64,000 bases of DNA from positions 31,799-95,798 of the forward strand of contig MHAR01000033.1 in NCBI GenBank assembly GCA_001803045.1, in the 5' to 3' direction. A model generated the notes under the pieces. It saw only the letters and a list, made by a program, of their open reading frames with translations. It was not told the DNA's origin and did no database searches. This DNA comes from Ignavibacteria bacterium RIFOXYB12_FULL_35_14. Lineage in GTDB: Bacteria; Bacteroidota; Ignavibacteria; Ignavibacteriales; Ignavibacteriaceae. Of this stretch, positions 27,938 through 37,613 are shown piece after piece. The position numbers were made by a program, and so were the translations under genes. Positions within the stretch are counted from its first letter, which is position 1; each line of letters starts with the position of its first letter.

Positions 27938-29422
27938 TCAGCATGAAAACTGCATAAACAATTCTTTTAGCTTAATCTGAATCAACTCCCATGCTTCCCT
28001 AACATGCCGTTCTTCTGTTCTAATTCCTGAAACAGATAATCTCAAAACATGTTTTCCGTTAAGTTTTGTATGCGAGATGAAGAGCTTACCAGTTTCATTT
28101 ATTCGCTGCAATAGATTTTCATTCAACTTATCAATTTCCGCCTCAGAATTAATTTTAGCAGGATGAGCACGAAAACAAATTGTGCTGAAAGGTGTCAGAG
28201 CCATTCTCTCAAAGTCTGGATGTTTGTCTATCCATGAGGCAAACAATTGTCCAAGCCGGATATGTTCTCTTAGTCGCTCGATGATGCCGTTGACTCCGAA
28301 ATATCTTATGATGAACCAAAGCTTTAATGCCCGAAATCTTCTGCCGAGCTGAATTCCGTAATCCATTAAATTTTCTACGGAATTGTCTTCTGCTGTTTTT
28401 AGATATTCCGGCACAAGACTGAAAGTACGCTTAAGAACATCTGGTTTTCGTATATAAAACAAACTAAGATCAATTGGCGTAAACATCCATTTGTGTGGAT
28501 TAACAACAAGCGAGTCCGCGCGATCAACTCCTTTAAAAATGTATTTCATTTCAGGAAGCATTGCAGTTACACCGGCATGAGCTGCATCCACATGAAGCCA
28601 AAGCCTTTCCTTCTCACATATGTCTGCAATTTTATCAACAGGATCAATACTAGTTGTAGATGTTGTTCCAACTGTAGCAACAGCGCAAAATGGACGCCAT
28701 CCGTTTTTCCTATCTTCAATGATCGCCTCAGATAGTTTTTCGGGAATCATTTTAAACTCATTATCGACAGGAATTTTTCTCACACCATCAATACCAATTC
28801 CAAGCAGAATAGCTACCTTTTCAATTGAGGAATGAGCATGTTCAGAAGCATACAATCTCAACTTCGGGATTTTTTCTCCGCCAGATAATCCCTTTTGACG
28901 AAAGCTATATTCCGTCACTTCTTCTCTTGCTGCAGCAATTGCATGCATTGAGCTGACAGATGCAGTATCATAAATAATTCCCCAAAACGATTCCGATAGT
29001 CCGAGCATTTGCCGCATCCAATCAACTGTAACTCGCTCAAGCTCTGTTGTAGATGGAGAGGTTTTCCAAAGCATTCCGTTTGTGTTCAAAGCGGCGCTAA
29101 GCATTTCGGCTAAAATTCCAGGCCCGCTTGATGTTGAATTAAAATATGCCATGAAGTTTGGGTGATTCCAATGAGTAACACCGGGAATAATTTTCTCATC
29201 AATATCCGCTAATATTTTTTCAAAACTATCCGATGTTCTTGGTGGATTTTTCGGCAATTTATTTTTTATGTCGCCCGGTTTGATGTCTGGTATAACAGGA
29301 AACTTCTCAATGTCTGTGAGATATTCGGCTATCCAATCAATCATTTTATATCCGTGCTCTTTAAATTCTTCTGCCGGCATATCGCCAAATACGTTTGATT
29401 TTGATTTGTTATTAGAATTCAT
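27938..29422 (-). CDS. PLP-dependent amino acid decarboxylase, group II (aromatic-type)
   Basis: A 494-residue group II decarboxylase. It has the active-site lysine Lys311 in VVNPHKWMF, the PLP-binding Asp279 in LHVDAAHAG, and the substrate motif THWNHPNFMAYF (residues 83-94). This last motif and GMLWKTSPSTTELERV are typical of the aromatic L-amino-acid decarboxylase branch rather than glutamate decarboxylase. The substrate could be tryptophan, tyrosine, phenylalanine or DOPA, and it is not settled by the sequence. Its ATG overlaps the stop of the NTPase-nuclease gene (ATGA at 29419-29422), so it may be translated from that message. An alternative start is Met15 (MPAEEFKEHG). Confidence 0.88.
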   Translation of the reverse strand: MNSNNKSKSNVFGDMPAEEFKEHGYKMIDWIAEYLTDIEKFPVIPDIKPGDIKNKLPKNPPRTSDSFEKILADIDEKIIPGVTHWNHPNFMAYFNSTSSGPGILAEMLSAALNTNGMLWKTSPSTTELERVTVDWMRQMLGLSESFWGIIYDTASVSSMHAIAAAREEVTEYSFRQKGLSGGEKIPKLRLYASEHAHSSIEKVAILLGIGIDGVRKIPVDNEFKMIPEKLSEAIIEDRKNGWRPFCAVATVGTTSTTSIDPVDKIADICEKERLWLHVDAAHAGVTAMLPEMKYIFKGVDRADSLVVNPHKWMFTPIDLSLFYIRKPDVLKRTFSLVPEYLKTAEDNSVENLMDYGIQLGRRFRALKLWFIIRYFGVNGIIERLREHIRLGQLFASWIDKHPDFERMALTPFSTICFRAHPAKINSEAEIDKLNENLLQRINETGKLFISHTKLNGKHVLRLSVSGIRTEERHVREAWELIQIKLKELFMQFSC

Positions 29423-32064
29423 ACCATATTTACAAAGTTTATATTTATTACTTGAACCTTTTTGCCCTTCTGATTTTTAGAATTGAGCTTGTCTGCATAA
29501 TCGCTCAAATATTTTGTCACTTGGTTTATATCCAGTCTTTTGCTGGTTTTAGGATGACTCCACTTTTTATCTGCGACATTAATTAAGAGAAAAATCCCAT
29601 ACTTAGAGTTGATATCCTTCAAATAAGAATTAATCAATTGATTGCTTATAGCCCTTGATAATTCTTGTACACTATATTCATTTGCTATTTTAATTTCTAT
29701 TCCAACAATAAAATTATTTTTACGAATTCTTAAATCTGGCTTTTTGAGATCATCGACTTCCTCTTCACGTGTAACTGAGTAATTGCCTGTCCCGATTAAT
29801 CTCAGTCTGTCCGCAATCCACTTTTGAAATTCTGATTCTTTCGTTTTAGAATTAAAAAGTCCCCTGGTGCTAACATCACCTTTCTCAATATGATCTTTAA
29901 TCTCGTCAATTTTTTCAAGGGTATAATAAAACAATTCTTCGTCACTTATTATTTCTTTGGTAAATTTTGAATAGAACTGAGCCACATCTTGAGGCCGCCA
30001 TACCTCAGATTCCAACTCTTTTTCGGCTTTTCCTTTTGCTAAGTACTGAAATACATCTCTTGATGAAACTAAGTCCGATTCTTTAGATAGGCTAATAAGT
30101 GCATTATAAGATTCTTTGCCAGGAATAGAAAGTAACCGATCTAATAATCTTCCTCTAAAGTGTTGAGCATCATCTCTTACATCGGGAGTATATCCACCGA
30201 AATAAACACTATCATTCTCCTGTTTTATGTGCTTATATACCAATCGCAGAAATTTAACCAACGACTTAATCTCATTAATTTTGCCAAGATCAAAAGATAT
30301 GAAATATGAATAATGTCTCGACCTCGATAATTCACCGCAAAGGTTGACCATCAAATCATAGGATTCTTTGGCATTCAATTTCTTTAGTTTTTTTTCTAAA
30401 TAATTTACCGCGTTTGTAAAGTCAAGATTTAACCATGCATCAAACCAAACGATAAAAGCATCGACATCATTTTTAATATTGTTCGTTTTGTTACCGATCA
30501 GTTTATTTACTTTTCCCGAGTCTTTTAGTGACGAATTAAGTAAAATCGATAGGGCATAACTCACATTGATTAAATGATCGGGTGTTTCGGTTTTGATAAG
30601 ATCATAAATTTTCTGACTAGCCAATTCTTTTAGAAGAATTTCTGCGTGTACTAAAGTTGCCAAAACCTCATGTGGAATTGGTTTTTCTTTGGGGGTGTTA
30701 AATTCCGATTCTATACACACGTTTAAGATTTTCTTAACAGCATCTGGAAAAACGACAGCAATATCTTTTAACCATGAGGGAAAATTATTTATTTCCCTTG
30801 TGGCATATCGGGTTGCCAATTCAGCATCTACCTCTGAAAAAGCAGTCACATCAAATTTATCTGAAATCTCTATTGCAATTCCAGAAAGACCAATAATAAC
30901 TCCATATTCAGTTTTATTTCTATCTTCTATTTCATGAGGCAATGGGGGCGACCATGATCTCCAGAATACTTTAAAACCCTCCTTAGCTGCATGTTTCACT
31001 TCAATACCAAACATATCCTCAATAGCTTTAAGGTTATTCTGGCCCCACGAATTTCTTGAACCTTTGGCAGCCATCTTTTCAACTAAATAGTGTAATGTGT
31101 TTAATTCCTTCCCCTTGCGTAGCGAATCTAAGTGGTCTAATAAATACTTTTTGTTCTCGTCTAATTGAATTTCTTGTTGATGCTTTAATTTTTTTTCATC
31201 CCGCTCGATTTTTGCCATGAACTTGTCTGGTCTAGGTTTTGGGGGACTCATGAAATCTATATAATGCTTTGTTAAGTCTTCATCGGTATCAATTATTGAT
31301 TTAATTTCTTCATATCTTTCGATGGAAGCATTTTCATCACGAAGAAGATGTAAAATAGAATCAAGTAGTACATGTTTATTCGATAAGTCTGTCGCCTGTA
31401 TCAGGTCCCCAATTAACCAGTTAATATCATTTTTACCTAAATACCAGAAATCGTCGAAAAAGTATTGGAGGTTATATAAATATTTGACTTCTAATCCTTT
31501 GCTCTTCTCATGTTGAATTCTCCTATAAAAAAGTTCTCTTTTCAGAGTAGAAAATTTCGAGATTAGTTCTTTTACTTTTACTTTTTCTAAAAGATAATCG
31601 CCAAAATGCTTATGGTAAACTCTCAATATTTTTACTGCATCAGCAAGAACATCAATCCTAAGTTGTATTTCAATTTTTGAACTTAGTTCTCTTCTTAATA
31701 ACGAAGATATTGCCCCACTAATTTCTCTATAATGTATATTTATCGTTCTAAATCGTTCATCCTTATTAGAACTCTGAAGTTTATCTTTGACTATTATTAC
31801 AAGTACTTCAAGTAAGTCTTCTAGTTTATCGCCCGAAATGTTAAACCAGTTATGTTCGGCAATATCATATAGAACTTGGGGAATGCTCCTCCAAGATTCA
31901 TTCCAGTTACTTTCTGACTTTTTAACAAACTTGATTAGCTCATCTTTGTCTAGATAATTAGGATAACATAGCTCAACAAAATCACCTGCAAGGTTATACG
32001 GTAAGTTCTCAGTATTGGTTATTATATATTCTTTTGCTTTTTCTAATGCAAGGGAATCCTCCAT
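29419..32064 (-). CDS. C-terminal part of a split NTPase-nuclease: helical repeats plus PD-(D/E)XK nuclease
   Basis: An 881-residue protein. The first 700 residues are mostly helical, repeat-like and variable, with no motif I can name. The last 110 residues carry a PD-(D/E)XK nuclease-like core: EEEVDDLKKPDLRIR (Asp777) and FIVGIEIKIAN (Glu790, Lys792), followed by SVQELSRAISNQL and YGIFLLINV, so it probably cuts DNA or RNA. The frame is open upstream of its first Met, reading VAIRGSALTAIIG, and continues the NTPase frame after a one-base shift near 32178-32185. I therefore read it as the rest of one 1432-residue gene. As it stands the protein would start at 32064 and may be a separate subunit. 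The ATGA overlap with the decarboxylase is at its end. AT content looks higher than in the flanks. Confidence 0.75.
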   Translation of the reverse strand: MEDSLALEKAKEYIITNTENLPYNLAGDFVELCYPNYLDKDELIKFVKKSESNWNESWRSIPQVLYDIAEHNWFNISGDKLEDLLEVLVIIVKDKLQSSNKDERFRTINIHYREISGAISSLLRRELSSKIEIQLRIDVLADAVKILRVYHKHFGDYLLEKVKVKELISKFSTLKRELFYRRIQHEKSKGLEVKYLYNLQYFFDDFWYLGKNDINWLIGDLIQATDLSNKHVLLDSILHLLRDENASIERYEEIKSIIDTDEDLTKHYIDFMSPPKPRPDKFMAKIERDEKKLKHQQEIQLDENKKYLLDHLDSLRKGKELNTLHYLVEKMAAKGSRNSWGQNNLKAIEDMFGIEVKHAAKEGFKVFWRSWSPPLPHEIEDRNKTEYGVIIGLSGIAIEISDKFDVTAFSEVDAELATRYATREINNFPSWLKDIAVVFPDAVKKILNVCIESEFNTPKEKPIPHEVLATLVHAEILLKELASQKIYDLIKTETPDHLINVSYALSILLNSSLKDSGKVNKLIGNKTNNIKNDVDAFIVWFDAWLNLDFTNAVNYLEKKLKKLNAKESYDLMVNLCGELSRSRHYSYFISFDLGKINEIKSLVKFLRLVYKHIKQENDSVYFGGYTPDVRDDAQHFRGRLLDRLLSIPGKESYNALISLSKESDLVSSRDVFQYLAKGKAEKELESEVWRPQDVAQFYSKFTKEIISDEELFYYTLEKIDEIKDHIEKGDVSTRGLFNSKTKESEFQKWIADRLRLIGTGNYSVTREEEVDDLKKPDLRIRKNNFIVGIEIKIANEYSVQELSRAISNQLINSYLKDINSKYGIFLLINVADKKWSHPKTSKRLDINQVTKYLSDYADKLNSKNQKGKKVQVININFVNMV

Positions 32065-32110
32065 TCCTATAATAGCAGTTAACGCCGATCCTCTGATAGC
32101 TACCTCTCCC

Positions 32111-33718
32111 TTATTGTCCTTCAGAATATTTAACAGTAGAGTAACAGAATTTTTTAAACTTTCCTTCTCTGCATAATCTAATTAGTAAGAGTTTAATGTG
32201 ACGAACTTCCTTATATTTAACGATAAGATGTAAGACGGTCCCCTCAAGACTTATATCCACAAACCTTTTTATAGAAATTCTCTCGAATTCGATCCCTATT
32301 TTTTGGTTGTTCTCATATTTTTCACAAAAATTTATAAGAATTCTTTTCTTTATATCTCCATTGAGTAAGGCTGGATCACCAAAACTTATGAGTATTTCTG
32401 GATAATATTTGACGACCCTTTGACTAATTTCATCATTAAATAAAGATAACCATGCAATGGTTGGCTGCAATGAGTGTTTTATTACTTCAAAACCAAATGT
32501 GGTTCCAAATAAAATATTATTTATTTGGTGTTGAGGACACTTGTTATCAATAAGTCTTTTAATCCACAGAGCAATTAAGTATTCTATTACGGCACGATGA
32601 TGAAATTTTACCCTGCCATATGTGGCTTCATCAAAAATCCCTCTCCTTAATAAATTTTCAATGTCGTTTGGTGTCCAATCAAATAATACTTCTTCGGGGT
32701 TTATTGAATCTAGTAATACGGTTTTGTTCTTATAATCATCAGGAAGAGAAATAAAAGATTTCTTTGAAAGTGTAATGGCGGTTGCCAGGATTTCAACTCC
32801 TTCACGTAATTTATCCTTGGTCATCTCCCCGATTCGGGGTCTATTAACATTTACCTCTTCTAATTTTTTATCAATATTATTTTCTATTAGCTCAGCATAT
32901 CTACCTAGTTTATTATTACTTTTCCAATAACTTGAAAGCCATTCAACATCTTGGGGTCGCTCGGATAAATGCCAATAATCATTTTCATCAATTGCCGAGA
33001 TGAATTCTTTATAATTTTCAACACCATAAAACTCTGCGAGGATTTTAACCTGATTTTTATCTAGTGGTGATATTGAGAAAATATTGACTTTTAATTGGTC
33101 TGTTTGACTAGTTGATGTTGGTTCCGATATGTTCTTATCAATCCCAGATAAGTTCTGATTGTCATCTCTAGTGATGCTTTTGGTTTTTTCGATGGAAATA
33201 AATTTCTCGAATGTTTCTTTATCAAAACGAAATCTCCAATCGCTAACTCTGCATGAAACAATAATTTTTGAGCGCAACATGTTTCTCGTGGTCAAAGACT
33301 TCTCTAGATGACGCAATGCTGTTTCAAAACTTTTTTCTCGAAGTTTTGCTTCATCAATTGAATCAAGAAAAAAATAACCGGGACTATCGCCACCCAACCA
33401 ATCATCAAATACATTTTGGTCTGAATTTCTTAATGAGTTTCTAACATTATCCTCAGATGCTAAAATTTCGATGCTACTGAAAAATGCGCTCTCTCCATGT
33501 TCGCGGAGGATTCTGCATCTATTTTCTAGTTCTTTTGTTTTGCCTGTTCCAGCTTCACCTAAAACTACTACGTATTGATACTCTTGAAGTAATTCTGGCC
33601 ATGAATAGTCGCTTCTACTACGTAAAAATCTTGAATAATCAACAGATGCTTTTATTTCCTCTTCTGCTAACTCAACAAATTTTCTATTTAATTCTATATA
33701 ATCTTTGGACATAATCAA
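32111..33718 (-). CDS. NACHT/STAND-like NTPase (N-terminal part of the split gene)
   Basis: A 535-residue protein with a P-loop ATPase core: Walker A GEAGTGKT (54-61) and Walker B YFFLDSIDEA (115-124). Its LDS-x-DEA form is typical of NACHT/STAND proteins, and a sensor-like IIVSCRVSDWR follows. The region before the P-loop is short (about 50 residues), so no N-terminal effector is present and the effector is expected at the other end. The rest is helical, with FHHRAVIEYLIALWI as a winged-helix-like or helical arm. The last 20 residues (after about RL) are out of frame and look spurious. Such NTPases commonly act as sensors of phage infection that switch on a linked nuclease. That role is inferred from the architecture, not shown. 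Confidence 0.75.
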   Translation of the reverse strand: MIMSKDYIELNRKFVELAEEEIKASVDYSRFLRSRSDYSWPELLQEYQYVVVLGEAGTGKTKELENRCRILREHGESAFFSSIEILASEDNVRNSLRNSDQNVFDDWLGGDSPGYFFLDSIDEAKLREKSFETALRHLEKSLTTRNMLRSKIIVSCRVSDWRFRFDKETFEKFISIEKTKSITRDDNQNLSGIDKNISEPTSTSQTDQLKVNIFSISPLDKNQVKILAEFYGVENYKEFISAIDENDYWHLSERPQDVEWLSSYWKSNNKLGRYAELIENNIDKKLEEVNVNRPRIGEMTKDKLREGVEILATAITLSKKSFISLPDDYKNKTVLLDSINPEEVLFDWTPNDIENLLRRGIFDEATYGRVKFHHRAVIEYLIALWIKRLIDNKCPQHQINNILFGTTFGFEVIKHSLQPTIAWLSLFNDEISQRVVKYYPEILISFGDPALLNGDIKKRILINFCEKYENNQKIGIEFERISIKRFVDISLEGTVLHLIVKYKEVRHIKLLLIRLCREGKFKKFCYSTVKYSEGQ

Positions 33719-33915
33719 TTATCTGAAAAATATTTGCGATCAATATAATCTTATTGTTAATTAGAATTCAATTTGGGTATATAGTTAAAACAATCAAAGT
33801 GGTACTGCGAGATAAATCCACTTTTCCTTTAAGCACGACACATGATATGACAAAAATAATTAGTTTTACAACATAAAATCAGAACTTTAACTTTTTTAAC
33901 TGCGGAATTACCTCT

Positions 33916-35985
33916 ATGGATGAAGCCATTCAAAAAATTTTCTACCCAAAAACAATTTGTATTGTTGGCGCATCCACAAAAGAGAAAAGCATTGGATACG
34001 AACTATTAAAATCAATTAAGAATTATGGTTACCAAGGAAAGCTTTTCCCGGTAGACCCGAAAGCAGATTCTGTATTGGGCTGCAAATGTTATCATACTAT
34101 AAGCGATATTGCGGATGTGATTGACCTGGCGATAGTTATGGTTCCAAAAGCTTTTGCAGAACAAACCATCGACGAACTTCTTTCGAAGGCTGTAAAATCA
34201 ATAATCTTGATTACGGCGGGATTTAAAGAAGTCGGCAAAGAAGGTGAGGAGATGGAAAAAAGAATATTACAAAAAGTCACTGATGCCGGGGCAAGGTTAG
34301 TTGGTCCTAACTGCATGGGAGTTATTTGCACCTTTGCCGATGTAAGCCTAAACGCAACCTTTGTTGCCGAAAAACCGGAAATTGGAGCAACGGGATTTTG
34401 TTCACAGAGCGGTGCGATTGCTGCCGCAGTACTGAATTCGCTTAGAGAAACTAATATCCGCTTCGGTCACATGATAAGTGTTGGAAACAAAGCAGATATT
34501 TCTGAAAACGATATTTTGCGATTTTGGAACGATGACGAAAGAATAAAAACAATAACCTTTTATTTAGAGAGTTTTTCTGATGGCGAAGGATTTATTAAAC
34601 AATTCATTCACGAAAAAGGAATTAATAAACCGGTAATTATTCTTAAAGGAGGGAGAACTCGGGCCGGAATAAAAGCTGCATCTTCTCACACAGGAGCAAT
34701 GGCTGCAAATGATAAAGTTGTTGAAGCAATACTTAAACAATTTGGAATGATTCGTGTTGATAACTTAAGCGAGCTGTTTAATACTGCAAAGGGATTTGAA
34801 AATTTTCCTGCCCTGAAAGGTAATCGGGTTGTTGTAATTACAAATGCAGGCGGACCCGCAATTCTGGCAGTTGATTCATTAGAAAAAGAAGGACTCGTAC
34901 TTTCAGAGTTAAGTCAAGAAACAAAAAATAAATTGAGAGGAATTGTTCATCCCGAAGGAAGCGTTCAAAATCCAATTGATCTTCTTCCCGGTGGAACTGC
35001 CCAACAATTCAAATCTGTAAATAATATTGTCGCTCAAGACGAAAATGTTGATGTGATTATTTCAATTTTCGTTGAGCCAATTATGGTTCCTGCTTTTGAA
35101 GTTATAGAAGGAATAAATAGCCTCGCTTCTGACAAACCAATATTTCAAGTTATTATGCCGTTACCGGAATCATGGGAAAAGTATAGGAAAGATTCCTTAA
35201 CCAAGAAACCTTTATTTAGAAATCCCGAAGACCCGGCAAAAATTATATCAAACATTTTGTTTTATTCAAAGAGAAAAGACCAAAGAAAATATTCGGCAAG
35301 CAAAATACCTAAAATAGATTTAAGCAATTCATCAGGCTTTATCGATCAAGCCAAAATAGAGATGCTTTGTTCTGCTTACAACATTCCTTTGATTAAATCG
35401 TTGATCGTAAAGAAAAACATGATCAACAAAAGCGAGTTGCCAAATTGTCCTTTAGTTCTTAAAGGATTATCGAAGAAAGTGGTTCATAAATCTGAATTAA
35501 ATGCGGTAAAGCTCAATCTTAAAAATAAAGAAGAACTATTGCAGGCAGAGCTGGAAATACTAAACAGCTTCCAGGAAAATAATATCGAGCTTGAAGAATT
35601 TTTGATTCAGCCGTTTATTTCTGCAAAGTATGAGATATTAATCGGCGGATTTCGTGATAATTCGTTTGGACCAATGATAATGTTTGGGTCAGGCGGAAAG
35701 TATGTTGAGGTTTTCCAAGATACATGCATGAAATCTGCTTTCTTGTCTGAAGAAGATGTTGATGAAATGATTGACTCGACAAAAATCGGCAAAATCTTGA
35801 AAGGCGCTCGCGGCGAAATGTCGTTTGATCTTAATGCGCTGAAAAAGATTATTCTTTCCTCCGCTCAGATGATGCTTGATCATCCAAACATAGTTGAGTT
35901 TGATTTTAATCCGCTGGTAGTTTCCAAAGACAATTCATTTCACACAGTTGATGTGAGAATAAAAACTCATTCGCCCAATAGCTAA
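33916..35985 (+). CDS. ADP-forming acyl-CoA synthetase (acetate-CoA ligase-like)
   Basis: A 689-residue enzyme of the acyl-CoA synthetase (NDP-forming) superfamily. Residues 1-140 are a CoA-binding domain (ICIVGASTKEKSIGYELL). About 150-450 is a succinyl-CoA-ligase-like domain with the phospho-histidine site AASSHTGAMA (His258). The C-terminal 220 residues are an ATP-grasp domain with ELEEFLIQPFISAKYEILIG. It would make ATP plus acid from an acyl-CoA, or the reverse. No GNAT domain is fused, so it is unlikely to be a protein acetyltransferase. The acyl group is unknown. It is divergent from the NTPase gene and followed by the ATP-grasp gene at 36152. Confidence 0.88.
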   Translation: MDEAIQKIFYPKTICIVGASTKEKSIGYELLKSIKNYGYQGKLFPVDPKADSVLGCKCYHTISDIADVIDLAIVMVPKAFAEQTIDELLSKAVKSIILITAGFKEVGKEGEEMEKRILQKVTDAGARLVGPNCMGVICTFADVSLNATFVAEKPEIGATGFCSQSGAIAAAVLNSLRETNIRFGHMISVGNKADISENDILRFWNDDERIKTITFYLESFSDGEGFIKQFIHEKGINKPVIILKGGRTRAGIKAASSHTGAMAANDKVVEAILKQFGMIRVDNLSELFNTAKGFENFPALKGNRVVVITNAGGPAILAVDSLEKEGLVLSELSQETKNKLRGIVHPEGSVQNPIDLLPGGTAQQFKSVNNIVAQDENVDVIISIFVEPIMVPAFEVIEGINSLASDKPIFQVIMPLPESWEKYRKDSLTKKPLFRNPEDPAKIISNILFYSKRKDQRKYSASKIPKIDLSNSSGFIDQAKIEMLCSAYNIPLIKSLIVKKNMINKSELPNCPLVLKGLSKKVVHKSELNAVKLNLKNKEELLQAELEILNSFQENNIELEEFLIQPFISAKYEILIGGFRDNSFGPMIMFGSGGKYVEVFQDTCMKSAFLSEEDVDEMIDSTKIGKILKGARGEMSFDLNALKKIILSSAQMMLDHPNIVEFDFNPLVVSKDNSFHTVDVRIKTHSPNS

Positions 35986-35994
35986 CTTTAATGA

Positions 35995-36071
35995 AACACA
36001 GATTTAACAGATTTTACGGATTAAAAATGATTAATCCGTTCTTATCAGTTTGATCTGTTCCATCCGTGTGC
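35995..36071. repeat. dispersed CACAGATT...AATCCG inverted repeat
   Basis: ACACAGATTTAACAGATTTT with ACGGATTAA at the left is matched in reverse by TTAATCCGTTC and GATCTGTTCCATCCGTGTG at the right, around a short spacer. This is a common type of intergenic repeat in many bacterial phyla. It may fold as a hairpin. Confidence 0.65.
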
Positions 36072-36151
36072 CATTAAAAATTCATATTGCACCTTATTGC
36101 TTATTATCAATTTTAGCACTAAACTAAAGCATCAATCATCAAGAGGATTTT

Positions 36152-37366
36152 ATGAAAGATAATTCTGCAATGACAATTCTTTGCATGTCGAGTTATGAAA
36201 AGGGACAAGAGTTCATGCGGCAATGCAAGCGAGATGGGTGCCGGGTGATTCTTCTTACTTCTAAAAGTCTTGAGAATGCTGATTGGCCAAAAGAAAGCAT
36301 TGATGAAATCTTTTACATTCCCGATGTAAATAAAGAATGGAATATGCGAGACGTGATTTACGGTGTCAGTTTTCTTTCAAGAACAGAAACCATTGATCGA
36401 ATTGTTGCTCTGGATGATTATGATGTTGAGAAAGCAGCGGCACTAAGAGAACACTTGCGCTGCCCCGGCATGGGAGATACAACTGCAAGATATTTCAGGG
36501 ATAAGCTGGCAATGAGAACACGAGCGTATGAAGTGGGAATTCCCGTTCCTGAATTTATTCACGTTTTAAACTATCAAAGAATAAAAGATTATATAAAGCG
36601 TGTGCCTTTTCCCTATGTTGTAAAACCTCGGCTTCAAGCGGGAGCACATGGAATAAATAAAGTTCACAAGGAAGAAGAGCTTTGGAAAAAGCTGGATGCG
36701 CTTGGAGATGAACAATCTTTCTTTTTGATTGAACGCTTCGTTCCCGGAACGATTTATCATGTTGATTCAATTATTTCTGAAAATGAAGTTGTGTTTGCAA
36801 TTGCGAGTCAGTACGGTAAGCCGCCAATGGAAGTCGCACATGAAGGAAGAGTTTTCACAAGTACTACAATTAAGTATGGTTCGATTGATGAAAAATCGCT
36901 GCTGGACCTAAACAAAAAAATTCTTCACGCGTTGGGTTTACTGCGTGGAGTATCTCATACGGAATTCATTAAAGCTAACGCAGATGGAAAATTTTATTTC
37001 CTTGAAACTTCAGACCGCGTTGGCGGTGCAAATTTGGCAGAGCTTATTGAAGCTGCATCAGGAATAAATCTTTGGGCCGAGTGGGCTAAAATCGAAATCG
37101 GTCAAGGAAAGAAAACATACGAGCTTCCGAATGTTAGAAAAGATTATGCGGGAATAATCACCTCTCTTGCAAAACAGGAATGGCCCGATCTCTCATCTTA
37201 TAACGCTGCCGAAGTTGTTTGGAAAATGAAACTGAAATATCACGCCGGAATGGTTGTTTCCTCGCCAAGTTATGAGCGAGTGAAATCATTGGTTGAAAAT
37301 TATACGCAGAGATATTATCAAGATTTCTTTACCCCGCAGCCCATGCACGATAAACCGACAGCGTGA
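36152..37366 (+). CDS. ATP-grasp domain protein of unknown substrate
   Basis: A 404-residue protein with an N-terminal Rossmann-like region (TILCMSSYEKGQEFMRQCKR) and a middle/C-terminal ATP-grasp fold. ATP-binding Lys is in YVVKPRLQAGAHG, with FLIERFVPGTIYHVD as the adenine-contact strand, and FYFLETSDRVGG at the Mg-binding end, where a Glu is expected. Family members ligate a carboxylate to an amine or thiol with ATP. It resembles carbamoyl-phosphate- or biotin-carboxylase-like ATP-grasp proteins. No partner gene for a peptide or cofactor pathway is nearby. Function is not assigned. It is 166 nt after the acyl-CoA synthetase, separated by the dispersed repeat. Confidence 0.75.
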   Translation: MKDNSAMTILCMSSYEKGQEFMRQCKRDGCRVILLTSKSLENADWPKESIDEIFYIPDVNKEWNMRDVIYGVSFLSRTETIDRIVALDDYDVEKAAALREHLRCPGMGDTTARYFRDKLAMRTRAYEVGIPVPEFIHVLNYQRIKDYIKRVPFPYVVKPRLQAGAHGINKVHKEEELWKKLDALGDEQSFFLIERFVPGTIYHVDSIISENEVVFAIASQYGKPPMEVAHEGRVFTSTTIKYGSIDEKSLLDLNKKILHALGLLRGVSHTEFIKANADGKFYFLETSDRVGGANLAELIEAASGINLWAEWAKIEIGQGKKTYELPNVRKDYAGIITSLAKQEWPDLSSYNAAEVVWKMKLKYHAGMVVSSPSYERVKSLVENYTQRYYQDFFTPQPMHDKPTA

Positions 37367-37414
37367 TTTAACGATAAGCAAATCGTGTGGGAAGATATTT
37401 AAAAATTTTTAGTT

Positions 37415-37597
37415 CAATTCCTATGGAATTGTTACTGCTCAGGGGATTACATTGTTACAAATATTTATTCCCAATTGGGAATCGGATTTTTAATTAATCA
37501 CTTACCCTTTAAATAGTGGTCTTACAATCTCATAGGGATTGAATATTTGTAACCGATGCTCGACCAGAACAACACTTCAACTCCTTTGGGAGTTGAA
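37415..37597. repeat. cluster of four palindromes beside a decayed transposase
   Basis: Four palindromes lie in tandem: CAATTCCTATGGAATTG (37415-37431), TTCCCAATTGGGAA (37468-37481), CAATCTCATAGGGATTG (37525-37541, imperfect) and TTCAACTCCTTTGGGAGTTGAA (37576-37597). They sit just downstream of the IS200/RAYT-like transposase remnant. They may be end or cargo hairpins of that element, or an independent REP cluster. Confidence 0.7.
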
Positions 37598-37613
37598 CCA
37601 TCAATCCAAGTTA

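Noticed and set aside
27938..29422. Glutamate decarboxylase as the identity of the PLP enzyme
   Set aside because: HPNFMAYF and the LWKTSP-type motif fit the aromatic-type branch better; substrate stays open.
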